From Arcticibacter sp041902385 (GTDB taxonomy: Bacteria > Bacteroidota > Bacteroidia > Sphingobacteriales > Sphingobacteriaceae): a DNA stretch of 64,000 bases. A program made the translations under genes and the position numbers. The stretch is taken from contig NZ_CP169244.1 in NCBI RefSeq assembly GCF_041902385.1, forward strand, positions 1,984,001 to 2,048,000, written 5' to 3'. Under the pieces are notes generated by a model. That model worked only from the letters and a program-made list of their open reading frames with translations. It searched no databases and was not told the DNA's origin. Below, piece by piece: positions 8,913-18,239 of the stretch. The stretch's first letter is position 1. Each line of letters begins with the position of its first letter.

Positions 8913-10961
8913 TTACCAGATCTGAACCCTTTTATCTTCGGGGAGCCACAGAGCGTCGCCTTTCTTTACTCCGAAGGCTTTGTAAAATTCTGTGACATCT
9001 GAGAAAGGACCGTTTACGCGGAGGAACGCCGGTGAGTGCACGTCCGTCATGATCTGATTTGCCAGGTTTTCGTCCCGTGTGTTATAAAGCCAGCCTAATG
9101 CGTAGCCGAGGAAGAAGCGCTGCAGCGGGCTGAGTCCGTTGATTGGCTTGTTCTCTTTGTACTGCTCCGTTTTCTTGAAGGCATCAAGGCCAAGGACAAT
9201 TCCGCCGAGGTCGGCTATATTTTCGCCCAGTGTTGCCTTTCCGTTCACATGCAGGCTGTCGAGCACCACATAGCTGCTAAACTGTTTTGCCAGCATGTCC
9301 GCCTTTTTCGAAAATTTAACCGAGTCTTCTGCTGTCCACCAGGAGCGGAGGTTACCCTTCTCGTCGTATTGTCTTCCCTGGTCGTCAAAGCCGTGGGTGA
9401 TCTCGTGTCCGATTGTTGACGCCGCCGCATATCCGTAAACTACCGCATCATCTACGTTTTCATCCTTTGCTCCCGGAATCAGGAATATAGCAGCTGGCAG
9501 CGTGATCTCGTTGTTGGAGGGACTGTAGTTGGCGTTGTAAGTTTGAGGAGCCATGTTCCATTCTGAGTGATCCACCGGCTTGCCCAGGCGATCGATATTA
9601 TGCTGGTATTGCCACTGGTTGGCGCGCAGCACGTTTCCTGCGTAGCTTTTACGATCTATCATGAGCTTTGAGTAGTCTTTCCACTTGTCAGGATAGCCTA
9701 CTTTGGCTTTCATCTTGTCGAGCTTGAGGAGGGCCTTCTTCTTTGTTTCGGCTCCCATCCAGTCGAGTTTGTTAATATGTTCACGATAAGTGACTCTTAC
9801 CGCCTCTACGAGATCTTCATATCTTTTCTTCGTTTTCTCAGGAAAGTAGTCTTTCACAAACAACTGTCCCAGGAGCTCGTCGAGCAGGTCGTTCTCTGTT
9901 GTGAGCACTCTCTTCCATCTGGGCAGCTGTTCTTTTACTCCTCTTACAGAGGTTTGATAGAAGCGGAAGTCCTCTGTTTCTATTGCCTTGTTCAGGTAAG
10001 GAGCGAAGGATGATACCAGGTGCCAGCGCAGGTAAGCCTTCCACGCCTCAAGCGGGAATTTTTTCAGGGCCTGGCTGACGGCCTGATAGTACTCCGGCTG
10101 ACCGATGATCACTGAGTCTGCTTTTTTTATTTGCAGGCTGTTAAGCACCTGCGGCCATGCTAAGCCGGGAATTGCGCTTTCCAGTTTGCCTGCAGCGTAC
10201 TTGTTGTAGTTTTTATAGGGATCGCGCAGGTCCTCAAGTTTCCGCGAGTTTTGCGCAAGGTAGGTTTCGATAGCAAATACCTCCTCTGCAGCTTTCTTTG
10301 CCTGCGCTTGCGGCAGGCCGGAGAGTGAGAGCATAGTTGGCAAATGCCTGTTGCGATAATCCTCCCGTATGTCCGCCGTGCGCTTGTCGGTGTTAACGTA
10401 GTAGTCACGGTTTGGCATGCCCAGGCCCCCCTGGTAGAACTGGAGCATCATCTTTTCGCTGTTCTTATCGTCCTGCCCTACATAGGTTCTGAACAGGCTG
10501 CCTGCTCCGATACCATTCATTGCTGCAGACACCAGAGGCACTTCTGCGACACTTTTCATCTGGTCGATCTTTTGCATCTGCTCTTTCAGAGGGGCGATGC
10601 CCTGGCGTTCAATGCCGACCGTATCCATTCCGGAGAAATAGAAGTCGCCGATCTTCTGCTTGTCGCTTCCCTGAGGAGCGTTGGCGTTCATGGCATCGAC
10701 GCTGATCTTTTTCAGCTTCTCGCGTACTTCTTCTACGATGAGGTTGCCGATCCCCCAGGAAGGATAGGCTGCGGGTACCGGATTGCTCTTCAGCCATGCG
10801 CCGTTGGCGTAGCGGAAGAAATCTTGCGCGGGACTTACAGTTGAATCAATGTTCTTGTAAACAGGGTCGTGTTCGGCAAAGGTTTTCGTCTGGTCCTTGC
10901 AAGAGGCAAGGCAGATGAGGATGCCGACCGGTAGAAAGCTTAATGAGCTGGTTTTAAACAT
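8913..10961 (-). CDS. M13 family zinc metallopeptidase (neprilysin/PepO-like) lipoprotein
   Basis: A 682-residue endopeptidase of the neprilysin (M13) family, which cleaves oligopeptides in the cell envelope. The N-terminus is a lipoprotein signal with lipobox LASC at residues 18-21. The C-terminal catalytic domain has HEITH in TIGHEITHGFDDQG (zinc ligands and general base) and ENIADLGG, carrying the third ligand Glu. NANYSPSNNEI upstream corresponds to the substrate-binding NAYY region. The length is normal for M13. It is transcribed away from the deoxyhypusine-synthase-like gene; a -33/-7-like pair lies at 10985-11015. The assignment is firm; the substrate is unknown. Confidence 0.95.
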   Translation of the reverse strand: MFKTSSLSFLPVGILICLASCKDQTKTFAEHDPVYKNIDSTVSPAQDFFRYANGAWLKSNPVPAAYPSWGIGNLIVEEVREKLKKISVDAMNANAPQGSDKQKIGDFYFSGMDTVGIERQGIAPLKEQMQKIDQMKSVAEVPLVSAAMNGIGAGSLFRTYVGQDDKNSEKMMLQFYQGGLGMPNRDYYVNTDKRTADIREDYRNRHLPTMLSLSGLPQAQAKKAAEEVFAIETYLAQNSRKLEDLRDPYKNYNKYAAGKLESAIPGLAWPQVLNSLQIKKADSVIIGQPEYYQAVSQALKKFPLEAWKAYLRWHLVSSFAPYLNKAIETEDFRFYQTSVRGVKEQLPRWKRVLTTENDLLDELLGQLFVKDYFPEKTKKRYEDLVEAVRVTYREHINKLDWMGAETKKKALLKLDKMKAKVGYPDKWKDYSKLMIDRKSYAGNVLRANQWQYQHNIDRLGKPVDHSEWNMAPQTYNANYSPSNNEITLPAAIFLIPGAKDENVDDAVVYGYAAASTIGHEITHGFDDQGRQYDEKGNLRSWWTAEDSVKFSKKADMLAKQFSSYVVLDSLHVNGKATLGENIADLGGIVLGLDAFKKTEQYKENKPINGLSPLQRFFLGYALGWLYNTRDENLANQIMTDVHSPAFLRVNGPFSDVTEFYKAFGVKKGDALWLPEDKRVQIW

Positions 10962-10984
10962 AAAATATTTGAAGTATTAAGGTG

Positions 10985-11015
10985 CAAATTACGGGTGTTC
11001 AGCAGTGAATGTCAA
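10985..11015 (-). promoter_or_regulatory. Candidate promoter for the M13 peptidase gene
   Basis: On the minus strand TTG (11015-11013) is followed after 21 nt by TAATTTG (10991-10985), close to the Bacteroidota -33 TTG / -7 TAnnTTTG pattern. It sits 24 nt upstream of the start codon. This is a pattern match only. Confidence 0.35.
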
Positions 11016-11069
11016 TTTTTAACGTAAATAAAGGGGAGAATACTATTTAACGAAAGTATCTAAAAATTG

Positions 11070-11077
11070 TAATTTTG
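11070..11077 (+). promoter_or_regulatory. Candidate -7 element for the deoxyhypusine-synthase-like gene
   Basis: TAATTTTG matches the Bacteroidota -7 consensus TAnnTTTG exactly and lies 19 nt upstream of the start codon. A clear -33 TTG at the usual distance is not visible. Confidence 0.35.
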
Positions 11078-11096
11078 CAGGCTTAATCAAGAAATT

Positions 11097-12071
11097 ATGG
11101 AAAGAGGACCTATTTCTCAGTTTATAGAAAAGAACTACCGCCATTTTAATGCTGCAGCATTGGTTGATGCAGCTAAGGGGTATGAAGTGCATTTGGAAGA
11201 GGGTGGAAAGATGATGATCACCCTGGCGGGAGCTATGAGTACTGCCGAACTCGGTATTTCTCTGGCAGAAATGATCAGACAGGACAAGGTGGCAATTATT
11301 TCCTGCACAGGAGCCAACCTCGAGGAAGATATTATGAACCTGGTGGCTCATACGCACTACAAGAGGGTTCCTAATTACCGCGACCTGAGTCCGAAAGAAG
11401 AATGGGATCTTTTGGAAAACGGTTATAACCGGGTTACCGATACCTGTATTCCTGAAGAGGAAGCCTTCAGAAGGATACAGCGTCATATCTTCAAGATCTG
11501 GAAAGATGCCGAGGAGAAAGGCGAGCGGTATTTCCCTCACGAATATATGTACAAGCTGCTTCTGAGCGGCGTGATGAAGGAGGATTACGAGATCCCTGTA
11601 GAGCACAGCTGGATGATTGCTGCGGCTGAGAAGAACCTGCCCATCATCGTTCCGGGATGGGAAGACAGCACAATGGGTAATATCTTCGCTTCTTACGTGA
11701 TCAAGGGCGAGCTTAAGGCTTCTACCATGAAGAGCGGCATTGAGTATATGACCTGGCTGGCTGACTGGTACCGTGGCAACTGTGGCGGAAAAGGTATCGG
11801 CTTTTTCCAGATCGGCGGCGGGATTGCGGGCGACTTCCCTATCTGCGTAGTGCCTATGCTCTATCAGGACCTGGAAATGCATGATGTGCCTTTCTGGAGC
11901 TATTTTTGTCAGATCTCAGACTCTACTACCTCGTACGGGTCGTATTCAGGTGCTGTACCGAATGAAAAGATCACATGGGGTAAACTGGACATCCACACCC
12001 CTAAGTTCATAGTAGAATCGGATGCGACAATTGTAGCGCCGCTGATCTTTGCATGGGTTTTGAAACAATAA
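11097..12071 (+). CDS. Deoxyhypusine synthase family protein
   Basis: A 324-residue protein of the deoxyhypusine synthase family. In eukaryotes and archaea this enzyme moves an aminobutyl group from spermidine to eIF5A using NAD. Bacteria lack eIF5A, and some bacterial homologues have been shown to act on small polyamines (homospermidine formation) instead. Visible family features are the N-terminal MMITLAGAMSTAELG nucleotide-binding region, ISCTGANLEED, the GWEDSTMGN region, and WGK near residue 295, which aligns with the lysine that carries the enzyme-imine intermediate. It stands alone between a divergent peptidase gene and a strong terminator at 12129. The true substrate is not deducible from this window. 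Confidence 0.88.
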   Translation: MERGPISQFIEKNYRHFNAAALVDAAKGYEVHLEEGGKMMITLAGAMSTAELGISLAEMIRQDKVAIISCTGANLEEDIMNLVAHTHYKRVPNYRDLSPKEEWDLLENGYNRVTDTCIPEEEAFRRIQRHIFKIWKDAEEKGERYFPHEYMYKLLLSGVMKEDYEIPVEHSWMIAAAEKNLPIIVPGWEDSTMGNIFASYVIKGELKASTMKSGIEYMTWLADWYRGNCGGKGIGFFQIGGGIAGDFPICVVPMLYQDLEMHDVPFWSYFCQISDSTTSYGSYSGAVPNEKITWGKLDIHTPKFIVESDATIVAPLIFAWVLKQ

Positions 12072-12128
12072 TAAAAACCGAATTAATTCCAAACTGTATA
12101 CAATAGTATCAGTAAGTAAATAGTCGAT

Positions 12129-12164
12129 AAAAAGGCGCTTTATTTATGAATAAAGCGCCTTTTT
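12129..12164 (+). terminator. Strong intrinsic terminator
   Basis: A perfect 16-bp stem (12129-12144 with 12149-12164), loop TATG, ends in a T5 tract within the stem. It closes the deoxyhypusine-synthase-like gene and separates it from the act operon. Confidence 0.92.
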
Positions 12165-12235
12165 CTGTATTATTTAGAACGAATATAAATTATTTTTACA
12201 GGTCATCTAAATGTCACAGATCATTTAATAAATTA

Positions 12236-12243
12236 TACTTTTG
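12236..12243 (+). promoter_or_regulatory. Candidate -7 element for the act operon
   Basis: TACTTTTG matches TAnnTTTG and would leave a leader of about 60 nt before the first start codon at 12311. No good -33 TTG is seen at the normal distance, so this is tentative. Confidence 0.35.
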
Positions 12244-12310
12244 TCATCCGAAATTGTGATTTAAAACACAATTTCAATTTTACATTTTAAAATTATCGTA
12301 AAATAGTAAT

Positions 12311-12844
12311 ATGAGAAGCATCTCATTGGTTTTTAGAAGTGTTGCAAAATCATTAATCTTAGTTTCTGCTCTAAGTTTCGGTATTCAGGCAAACGCGCAA
12401 AATGCTACTGATGCAAATCCAGTTGCTGAGCAAAGTACCGCCGGAGCGGCTACAGCTGCCTCTGCAGGTGCAGCCGCGAAGGGCGACGCGAACGCGGGAG
12501 CGTCTCTTTTTAAGCAAAAGTGTACTTCCTGTCACGCCATGAACCGGACGGTTGTGGGGCCTGCCCTCAAGGGGGTCCATGAGCGTCATGACGAAGCATG
12601 GCTGATTAAGTGGATCAAGAACTCACAGGCACTGGTAGCGGCCGGTGACCCTGCTGCGGTGAAAGTATTCAACGAATACAACAAGACCGTGATGACTCCT
12701 TTTCCGGAGCTGAGTGATGACGATGTACGGAACATCCTTGCTTACATTCAGGTAGAGGGCGATAAGCCGGAAGGCGGAGCTGCGGCACAGGGTGGTGCAC
12801 AAGGCGGAAGCAACGCCGGCGGCGAAAGCAGCGGGGGTGAGTAA
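12311..12844 (+). CDS. Monohaem cytochrome c (probably the N-terminal domain of ActA)
   Basis: A 177-residue exported protein with a signal peptide ending near AQA at about residue 30, an Ala-rich linker, and a class I cytochrome c domain. The haem site is CTSCH at about residue 73 and the likely axial Met is in TVMTPFPELSDDD. The C-terminus is a Gly/Ala/Ser-rich tail ending at TAA 12842-12844. It directly precedes the pentahaem actA in another frame. Dropping one G from the G5 run at 12833-12837 would fuse them into one 455-residue hexahaem protein. I recall such N-terminal cytochrome domains on ActA in related bacteria but cannot check this. As a separate protein it would be a soluble electron carrier of the complex. 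Confidence 0.85.
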   Translation: MRSISLVFRSVAKSLILVSALSFGIQANAQNATDANPVAEQSTAGAATAASAGAAAKGDANAGASLFKQKCTSCHAMNRTVVGPALKGVHERHDEAWLIKWIKNSQALVAAGDPAAVKVFNEYNKTVMTPFPELSDDDVRNILAYIQVEGDKPEGGAAAQGGAQGGSNAGGESSGGE

Positions 12845-12848
12845 CTTC

Positions 12849-13679
12849 ATGCTGGGCGGGCTTGCCGTGGTCGTGATCATCGCTTTGCTGGTGATTCTGG
12901 TTCTGAACCGGGTGATCAAGACCCTCGAAAGATTGCTTCTTCAGAAGCAGGGCGTTGTGATTGAGGAAGAGCCGGTTGTTGAAGGGGAAAGTGCGGCTGC
13001 AAAGTTCAGAAGGCTGTCAAAAAACAAGAAGTTGGTATTCTTCGTTACCGTTCTCCTGATCATATTCTTCGGTTCCTGGGGATGGAAGGTAATGTGGAAC
13101 ACTGGGGTACACCAGGGATATCAGCCTACGCAGCCGATCAAATATTCTCACCAGCTTCACGCAGGTACTCTCAAAATCGATTGTCAGTACTGTCACTTCG
13201 GTGCTTACAAGTCAAAAAATGCATCTATTCCTCCTCTCAATGTATGTATGAACTGTCACAACTACGTTCAGGCTACAGAGAAATATAATGGCGAAATCTC
13301 CCCTGAGATCATGAAGATCTACAAGGCCCTGGATTACGATCCGCAGTCTAAGAAATATGGGGACAATCCGAAGCCTATCCAGTGGGTACGTATCCATAAT
13401 CTTCCGGATTTCGCCTATTTTAATCACTCTCAGCACGTTTCAGTTGGCGGTTTGCAATGTCAGCAATGTCACGGCCCGATTCAGACGATGGCTGAGGTTT
13501 ACCAGGCCTCTCCTCTGACGATGAGATGGTGTGTGGAGTGTCACCGCACCAAGGACGTGAACTATAAGGGTAATGCTTATTATGATAAGATCATTGCCGT
13601 GCACGATCAGGTGAAGAAAGGCGAGAAAGTTACACCGGCTGCTTTAGGTGGTCTGGAGTGTGGAAAGTGTCACTATTAA
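12849..13679 (+). CDS. actA: Alternative complex III pentahaem cytochrome c subunit ActA
   Basis: ActA carries electrons out of the quinol-oxidising Act complex. Five CxxCH haem sites are visible: CQYCH, CMNCH, CQQCH, CVECH and CGKCH. Two hydrophobic helices come first: one near the N-terminus (GGLAVVVIIALLVILVLN), and a second (LVFFVTVLLIIFFGSWGW) that anchors the haem domain on the periplasmic side. The frame is open upstream to 12792. If it is an independent gene, the start is ATG 12849, eight nt after a GGGGGTGAG that could act as ribosome site and overlaps the upstream stop. The alternative is a fusion with the preceding monohaem domain. It is the first of six contiguous act genes. Confidence 0.9.
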   Translation: MLGGLAVVVIIALLVILVLNRVIKTLERLLLQKQGVVIEEEPVVEGESAAAKFRRLSKNKKLVFFVTVLLIIFFGSWGWKVMWNTGVHQGYQPTQPIKYSHQLHAGTLKIDCQYCHFGAYKSKNASIPPLNVCMNCHNYVQATEKYNGEISPEIMKIYKALDYDPQSKKYGDNPKPIQWVRIHNLPDFAYFNHSQHVSVGGLQCQQCHGPIQTMAEVYQASPLTMRWCVECHRTKDVNYKGNAYYDKIIAVHDQVKKGEKVTPAALGGLECGKCHY

Positions 13680-13716
13680 TAATTTAAAGAATTCGAATAC
13701 AGTTTATATAGCTTAA

Positions 13717-16700
13717 ATGGAAAGCAATAAAAAATACTGGAAAGGTTTAGATGAACTGCAGAGGACTCCGGAATTTGCAGAAAAAAATAAGAATGAGTTT
13801 GCTGAAGAGCTTCCTCTGGAGGACGTTCTGAGCGAATCCGGACTTAATACTGTTACTCCCCGCCGCGACTTTTTAAAGGCCCTCGGCTTTGGATTAGGCG
13901 CAGTGTCGCTGGCTGCCTGCCAGACTGCTCCGGTCCATAAATCAATTCCTTATCTGATCAAGCCAGAGGAGGTAACTCCAGGGGTTCCTAATTTTTATGT
14001 GTCCAGTCACAACGGTCAGAGCATTCTTGTGAAGACCCGCGAAGGCCGGCCTATCAAGGTTGAAGGAAATGCAGCCGGTCTTTATGGTAATCACGGTACG
14101 GACGCCACTACTCAGGCATCAGTACTTGATCTGTATGATATTTCGAAGTTAAAGGGACCAAAACTAAACAACGAAGAAAGTTCATGGAAAGACGTTGACG
14201 CATTCGTAAGAGGTGAGCTGAACAAGATTCAGGCTTCAGGCAAGAAAATCCGCATCGTTTCATCCACATTAAATAGTCCTTCAGCAAAGGCTGTTATTGC
14301 AGACTTTACTGCCCAGTATCCCAACACTGCTCACGTTCAGGCAGACGCCGTCTCTTATACCGGCATCATTCAGGCCAACGGAAGCAGCTTTGGAAAGGCT
14401 GTTCTGCCGCGCTACCGTTTTGATCGTGCCGATGTAATTGTGAGTCTTGGCGCCGATTTCCTGGGAACCTGGATCGCTGGTGAAGAGTTTACCAGGCAAT
14501 ACGTGAGCAACAGGAACAGCGGTTCTCTGAAGAAGGGCAAAATGTCTCGTCATATCCAGTTCGAAACAGGCATGAGTATGACGGGAACAAACGCCGATTC
14601 GCGTGTTCCGGTTAAGCCTTCTGAAATGGGCCCGGCAGTGCTGGCTCTGTACAATGCAGTAACGGGCGGGCAGCTGGGCGGCGCTCAGTTAGCCAACAAC
14701 CCTGTAGCAGATAAGGCAATTAAACTTGCTGCCAGGGAGCTCCAAAATGCAAGAGGAAGAGCTTTGGTGGTAGCGGGTGCTAATGATGCAGCTATACAGA
14801 CGGTAGTAAACGCCATCAACTCCGCACTTGGAAGTTATGGAACTACTATCGACCTCGATAATCCATTTTACACCTACCAGGGAAATGATGCGGCTTTTGC
14901 CTCTCTGCTCGGCGAAATGAGCCGCGGAGAGGTAGGGGCAGTATTCTTCCTTAATACCAACCCTGCGTATTCTTATTTCAACAGCAAGGCGTTTACCGAT
15001 GCCCTGGCAAAAGTACCGCTGAAAGTTTCCTTTGCTGACCGCGAAGATGAAACGGCATCGCTTTGTAATGTGATCGCGCCGAATGCCTGTTACCTGGAGG
15101 CCTGGGGAGATGAAAACGCGTTTGAAGGCTACTATACAATCATTCAGCCAACCATCAATCCGGTGTTCAATACAAGGCAGGCTGAACAAAGCTTGCTGAT
15201 CTGGTCTAATAACCCTCAGAAGAACTACTATCAGTATGTAAAGGCTTATTGGGAGAAGAACCTTCTTCCTGCAGCAGGCAAGAGCTGGAAGCAGCTGTTG
15301 CAGACCGGCTTTGTCTATACCGGGGAGAAACCTGCAGGCGTCTATTCTTTTGCAGGAAATGTGGCGGCTGCTGCTCAGACAATCGGAGCGCAGAGCAGGG
15401 CTCTGGCGAAAGATATCGAAGTTCAGCTTTACGAAAGTGTAGCCATGCGCGACGGTCGTCACGCCAATAACGCATTTCTTCAGGAATTGCCAGACCCGGT
15501 GTCAAAAGTAACCTGGGACAACTATGCAGCTGTAGCCCCTAAGTTTGCAGAAGAGCAGGGCTGGGAAGAGTTTGACCTGGTAGAAATCAAAGGAGCTAAC
15601 GGATATTCGGTTACTCTGCCTATCCTTTTACAGCCTGGCCAGGCTAAAGGGACTATATCCATTGCGGTAGGTTATGGCCGTACGAAGGCTGGCAAAGCAG
15701 GAAACGAAGTAGGTAAGAACGCTTATCCATTTGCAGGCATGGTGAACGGAACGGTTCAGCTGCTTACAACTGCTACTGTCAGCAAAGCAGGAGGTAAGAT
15801 GGAGCTTGCTCAAACCCAGACGCACCATTCTTACGAAGGCCGTACCGTTATCCGCGAAACTTCATTCAAGAATTACCTGAAAGACCCTCATGCGGGCAAT
15901 GATAAGCACCAGGGCGAGCATAAAACGTACGACCTGTGGCCAGAGCACAAACAGATCGGTCACAGCTGGGTGATGGCGATCGACCTGAACGCTTGTACGG
16001 GGTGCGGATCATGCGTTGTCGCTTGTAATGTAGAAAACAACATCCCTGTAGTGGGTAAAGACGAGGTACGGCGCAGAAGAGAAATGCACTGGATCCGTAT
16101 CGACCGCTACTACAGCTTCAATGAAGGAGGCAAATCGGTTACCGAGGAGAAGGAGATTGAGAAGCTTGACAATTTCGACGACGTTTCTGTGGTACATCAG
16201 CCCATGCTTTGTCAGCATTGTGACCACGCACCTTGTGAAACAGTTTGTCCGGTAATCGCAACCATGCACTCTTCAGACGGTTTGAACCACATGGCTTACA
16301 ACCGCTGTGTTGGAACAAGGTATTGTGCGAACAACTGTCCGTACAAGGTACGCCGCTTCAACTGGTTTAACTACTGGAATGACTCCCGCTTTGACAACTA
16401 CCTGAATAATGAATTTACGCAGCTGCTCCTGAATCCTGACGTGACTACACGCTCCCGCGGGGTGATGGAAAAATGTACGATGTGTATCCAGCGTATTCAG
16501 GGTGGCCGTTTGCAGGCTAAACTTGAAAAGCGCCCGCTGAAGGATGGTGAGATCATGATGGCTTGTCAGCAGGCTTGTACCGCCGGAGCGATCATTTTTG
16601 GAGATTTCAATGATCCGGAATCAGCTGTTCGTAAAGCCCTTGGCAATGAACGTACGTACTATGTTCTGCAGGAGCTGAACACCCAGCCCGGCGTTGGTTA

Positions 16701-16734
16701 TCAGACTAAAGTTAGAAATACAGTAGAAGCTTAA
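13717..16734 (+). CDS. actB: Alternative complex III iron-sulfur subunit ActB
   Basis: ActB (1005 residues) combines a molybdopterin-oxidoreductase-like domain, which in this family lacks the cofactor, with a C-terminal ferredoxin-like domain. It relays electrons between the quinol-oxidising membrane subunit and the haems. A twin-arginine signal RRDFLKALG begins at residue 49 and ends in LAAC, so the protein is probably a Tat-exported lipoprotein. From C760 there are four cysteine groups: CTGCGSCVVAC, CQHCDHAPCETVC, CVGTRYCANNC and CTMC..Q...C, enough for several [4Fe-4S]/[3Fe-4S] clusters. It is 37 nt downstream of actA and 29 nt upstream of actC. The size and domain order are normal for ActB. 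Confidence 0.96.
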   Translation: MESNKKYWKGLDELQRTPEFAEKNKNEFAEELPLEDVLSESGLNTVTPRRDFLKALGFGLGAVSLAACQTAPVHKSIPYLIKPEEVTPGVPNFYVSSHNGQSILVKTREGRPIKVEGNAAGLYGNHGTDATTQASVLDLYDISKLKGPKLNNEESSWKDVDAFVRGELNKIQASGKKIRIVSSTLNSPSAKAVIADFTAQYPNTAHVQADAVSYTGIIQANGSSFGKAVLPRYRFDRADVIVSLGADFLGTWIAGEEFTRQYVSNRNSGSLKKGKMSRHIQFETGMSMTGTNADSRVPVKPSEMGPAVLALYNAVTGGQLGGAQLANNPVADKAIKLAARELQNARGRALVVAGANDAAIQTVVNAINSALGSYGTTIDLDNPFYTYQGNDAAFASLLGEMSRGEVGAVFFLNTNPAYSYFNSKAFTDALAKVPLKVSFADREDETASLCNVIAPNACYLEAWGDENAFEGYYTIIQPTINPVFNTRQAEQSLLIWSNNPQKNYYQYVKAYWEKNLLPAAGKSWKQLLQTGFVYTGEKPAGVYSFAGNVAAAAQTIGAQSRALAKDIEVQLYESVAMRDGRHANNAFLQELPDPVSKVTWDNYAAVAPKFAEEQGWEEFDLVEIKGANGYSVTLPILLQPGQAKGTISIAVGYGRTKAGKAGNEVGKNAYPFAGMVNGTVQLLTTATVSKAGGKMELAQTQTHHSYEGRTVIRETSFKNYLKDPHAGNDKHQGEHKTYDLWPEHKQIGHSWVMAIDLNACTGCGSCVVACNVENNIPVVGKDEVRRRREMHWIRIDRYYSFNEGGKSVTEEKEIEKLDNFDDVSVVHQPMLCQHCDHAPCETVCPVIATMHSSDGLNHMAYNRCVGTRYCANNCPYKVRRFNWFNYWNDSRFDNYLNNEFTQLLLNPDVTTRSRGVMEKCTMCIQRIQGGRLQAKLEKRPLKDGEIMMACQQACTAGAIIFGDFNDPESAVRKALGNERTYYVLQELNTQPGVGYQTKVRNTVEA

Positions 16735-16763
16735 TAGATTTCATTTAAGAAGTTTAATATATT

Positions 16764-18236
16764 ATGTCAGCTCATAACGAATCAATATTAAGGGAACCGC
16801 TAATCACGGGTGAGAATATCACCTATGCAAAGATTACGAATGATGTGCTGGTACCCGTTGAAAATAAGCCCAACAAAGCCTGGTGGATCGGATTTACGAT
16901 TGCGGTAGTATTTGCGCTTATCTGGGTTGTTGCCATAAGCTATACCTTCTGGGAAGGCTTAGGTGTGTGGGGTCTGAACAAGACCGTAGGCTGGGCCTGG
17001 GATATCACCGGTTTCGTATGGTGGGTAGGTATCGGTCACGCCGGAACACTGATCTCGGCGGTACTCCTGCTGTTCCGCCAGAACTGGAGGAATTCCATCA
17101 ACCGCTCCGCGGAGGCGATGACGATTTTCGCCGTAATTTGTGCAGCCACGTATATCTTCGCTCACATGGGCCGTCCGTGGCTTGCTTATTGGGTGTTCCC
17201 GTTGCCGAATCAATTCGGTTCGTTATGGGTGAACTTTAACTCGCCTCTTGTTTGGGACGTATTTGCGATCTCGACTTATTTCTCTGTATCACTTGTATTC
17301 TGGTACACAGGCTTGCTTCCCGATATCGCTACCATTCGTGACCGGGCAACGGGCACACGTAAGAGAATCTATTCGATCCTTTCTTTCGGATGGGCTGGCT
17401 CTGTTAAGAACTGGCAGCGTTTTGAGGCAGTGTCTCTGATCCTTGCAGGTGTTTCAACACCGCTTGTACTTTCGGTCCACACCATTGTATCATTCGACTT
17501 TGCTACTTCATTGGAGCCGGGATGGCACACCACCATCTTCCCTCCGTACTTCGTAGCGGGAGCGATCTTTTCCGGGTTTGCCATGGTGCAGACGCTGCTG
17601 CTGGTAGCGCGGAAAGTGATGAAGTGGGAAAACTACATCACCATGTTCCACATCGAGTCAATGAACAAGGTGATCATCGTGACCGGTTCTATTGTAGGTG
17701 TCGCTTATTTGACAGAGCTGTTCATTGCCTGGTACTCGGGAGTAGAGTACGAACAGTACGCCTTCCTTAACCGTATCAGCGGTCCGTACTGGTGGGCTTA
17801 CTGGAGTATGATGACCTGTAACGTGATTTCTCCTCAGCTGTTCTGGTTTAAGAAGATCCGCACCAGTATCTGGGCATCATGGGTTCTTTCGATTGTGGTG
17901 AACATTGGGATGTGGTTTGAGCGTTTCGTAATCATCGTGACCTCACTTCACCGCGACTTCATCCCTTCAAGCTGGGTGATGTTCTATCCGACAGTGATCG
18001 ACGTCCTTCTCTTTGTCGGTTCAATCGGAGTATTCTTTACACTCTTCCTGCTGTTCCTGCGCGTCCTTCCGGGCATCGCGATGGCGGAAGTGAAGCTGAT
18101 CCTGAAGAGCTCGAGCGATCAGGCCAAGCAGAAACTGATCAGAGAAGGTAAGGTAGATAAAGAGCAGGCTCAGTTCTATCAGGAGTCTCTTGAGAAATAC
18201 GATAGTGTTAAAAAGTCTGAATACGCGAATATTTAA
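16764..18236 (+). CDS. actC: Alternative complex III membrane subunit ActC (NrfD-like)
   Basis: ActC (490 residues) is an NrfD/PsrC-like integral membrane protein with about ten hydrophobic helices, expected to form the quinol-binding site next to ActB. The first helix (WWIGFTIAVVFALIWVVAIS) starts near residue 37. Typical segments include WWVGIGHAGTLISA and the conserved His in LVLSVHTIVS..FA. The C-terminus is a charged cytoplasmic tail. It is 3 nt from actD, so the two are almost certainly co-translated. Confidence 0.95.
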   Translation: MSAHNESILREPLITGENITYAKITNDVLVPVENKPNKAWWIGFTIAVVFALIWVVAISYTFWEGLGVWGLNKTVGWAWDITGFVWWVGIGHAGTLISAVLLLFRQNWRNSINRSAEAMTIFAVICAATYIFAHMGRPWLAYWVFPLPNQFGSLWVNFNSPLVWDVFAISTYFSVSLVFWYTGLLPDIATIRDRATGTRKRIYSILSFGWAGSVKNWQRFEAVSLILAGVSTPLVLSVHTIVSFDFATSLEPGWHTTIFPPYFVAGAIFSGFAMVQTLLLVARKVMKWENYITMFHIESMNKVIIVTGSIVGVAYLTELFIAWYSGVEYEQYAFLNRISGPYWWAYWSMMTCNVISPQLFWFKKIRTSIWASWVLSIVVNIGMWFERFVIIVTSLHRDFIPSSWVMFYPTVIDVLLFVGSIGVFFTLFLLFLRVLPGIAMAEVKLILKSSSDQAKQKLIREGKVDKEQAQFYQESLEKYDSVKKSEYANI

Positions 18237-18239
18237 GAA

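Noticed and set aside
15206..15505. Long frames opposite actB
   Set aside because: Antisense to a well-conserved gene with no motifs; shadow frames of a codon-biased coding region.
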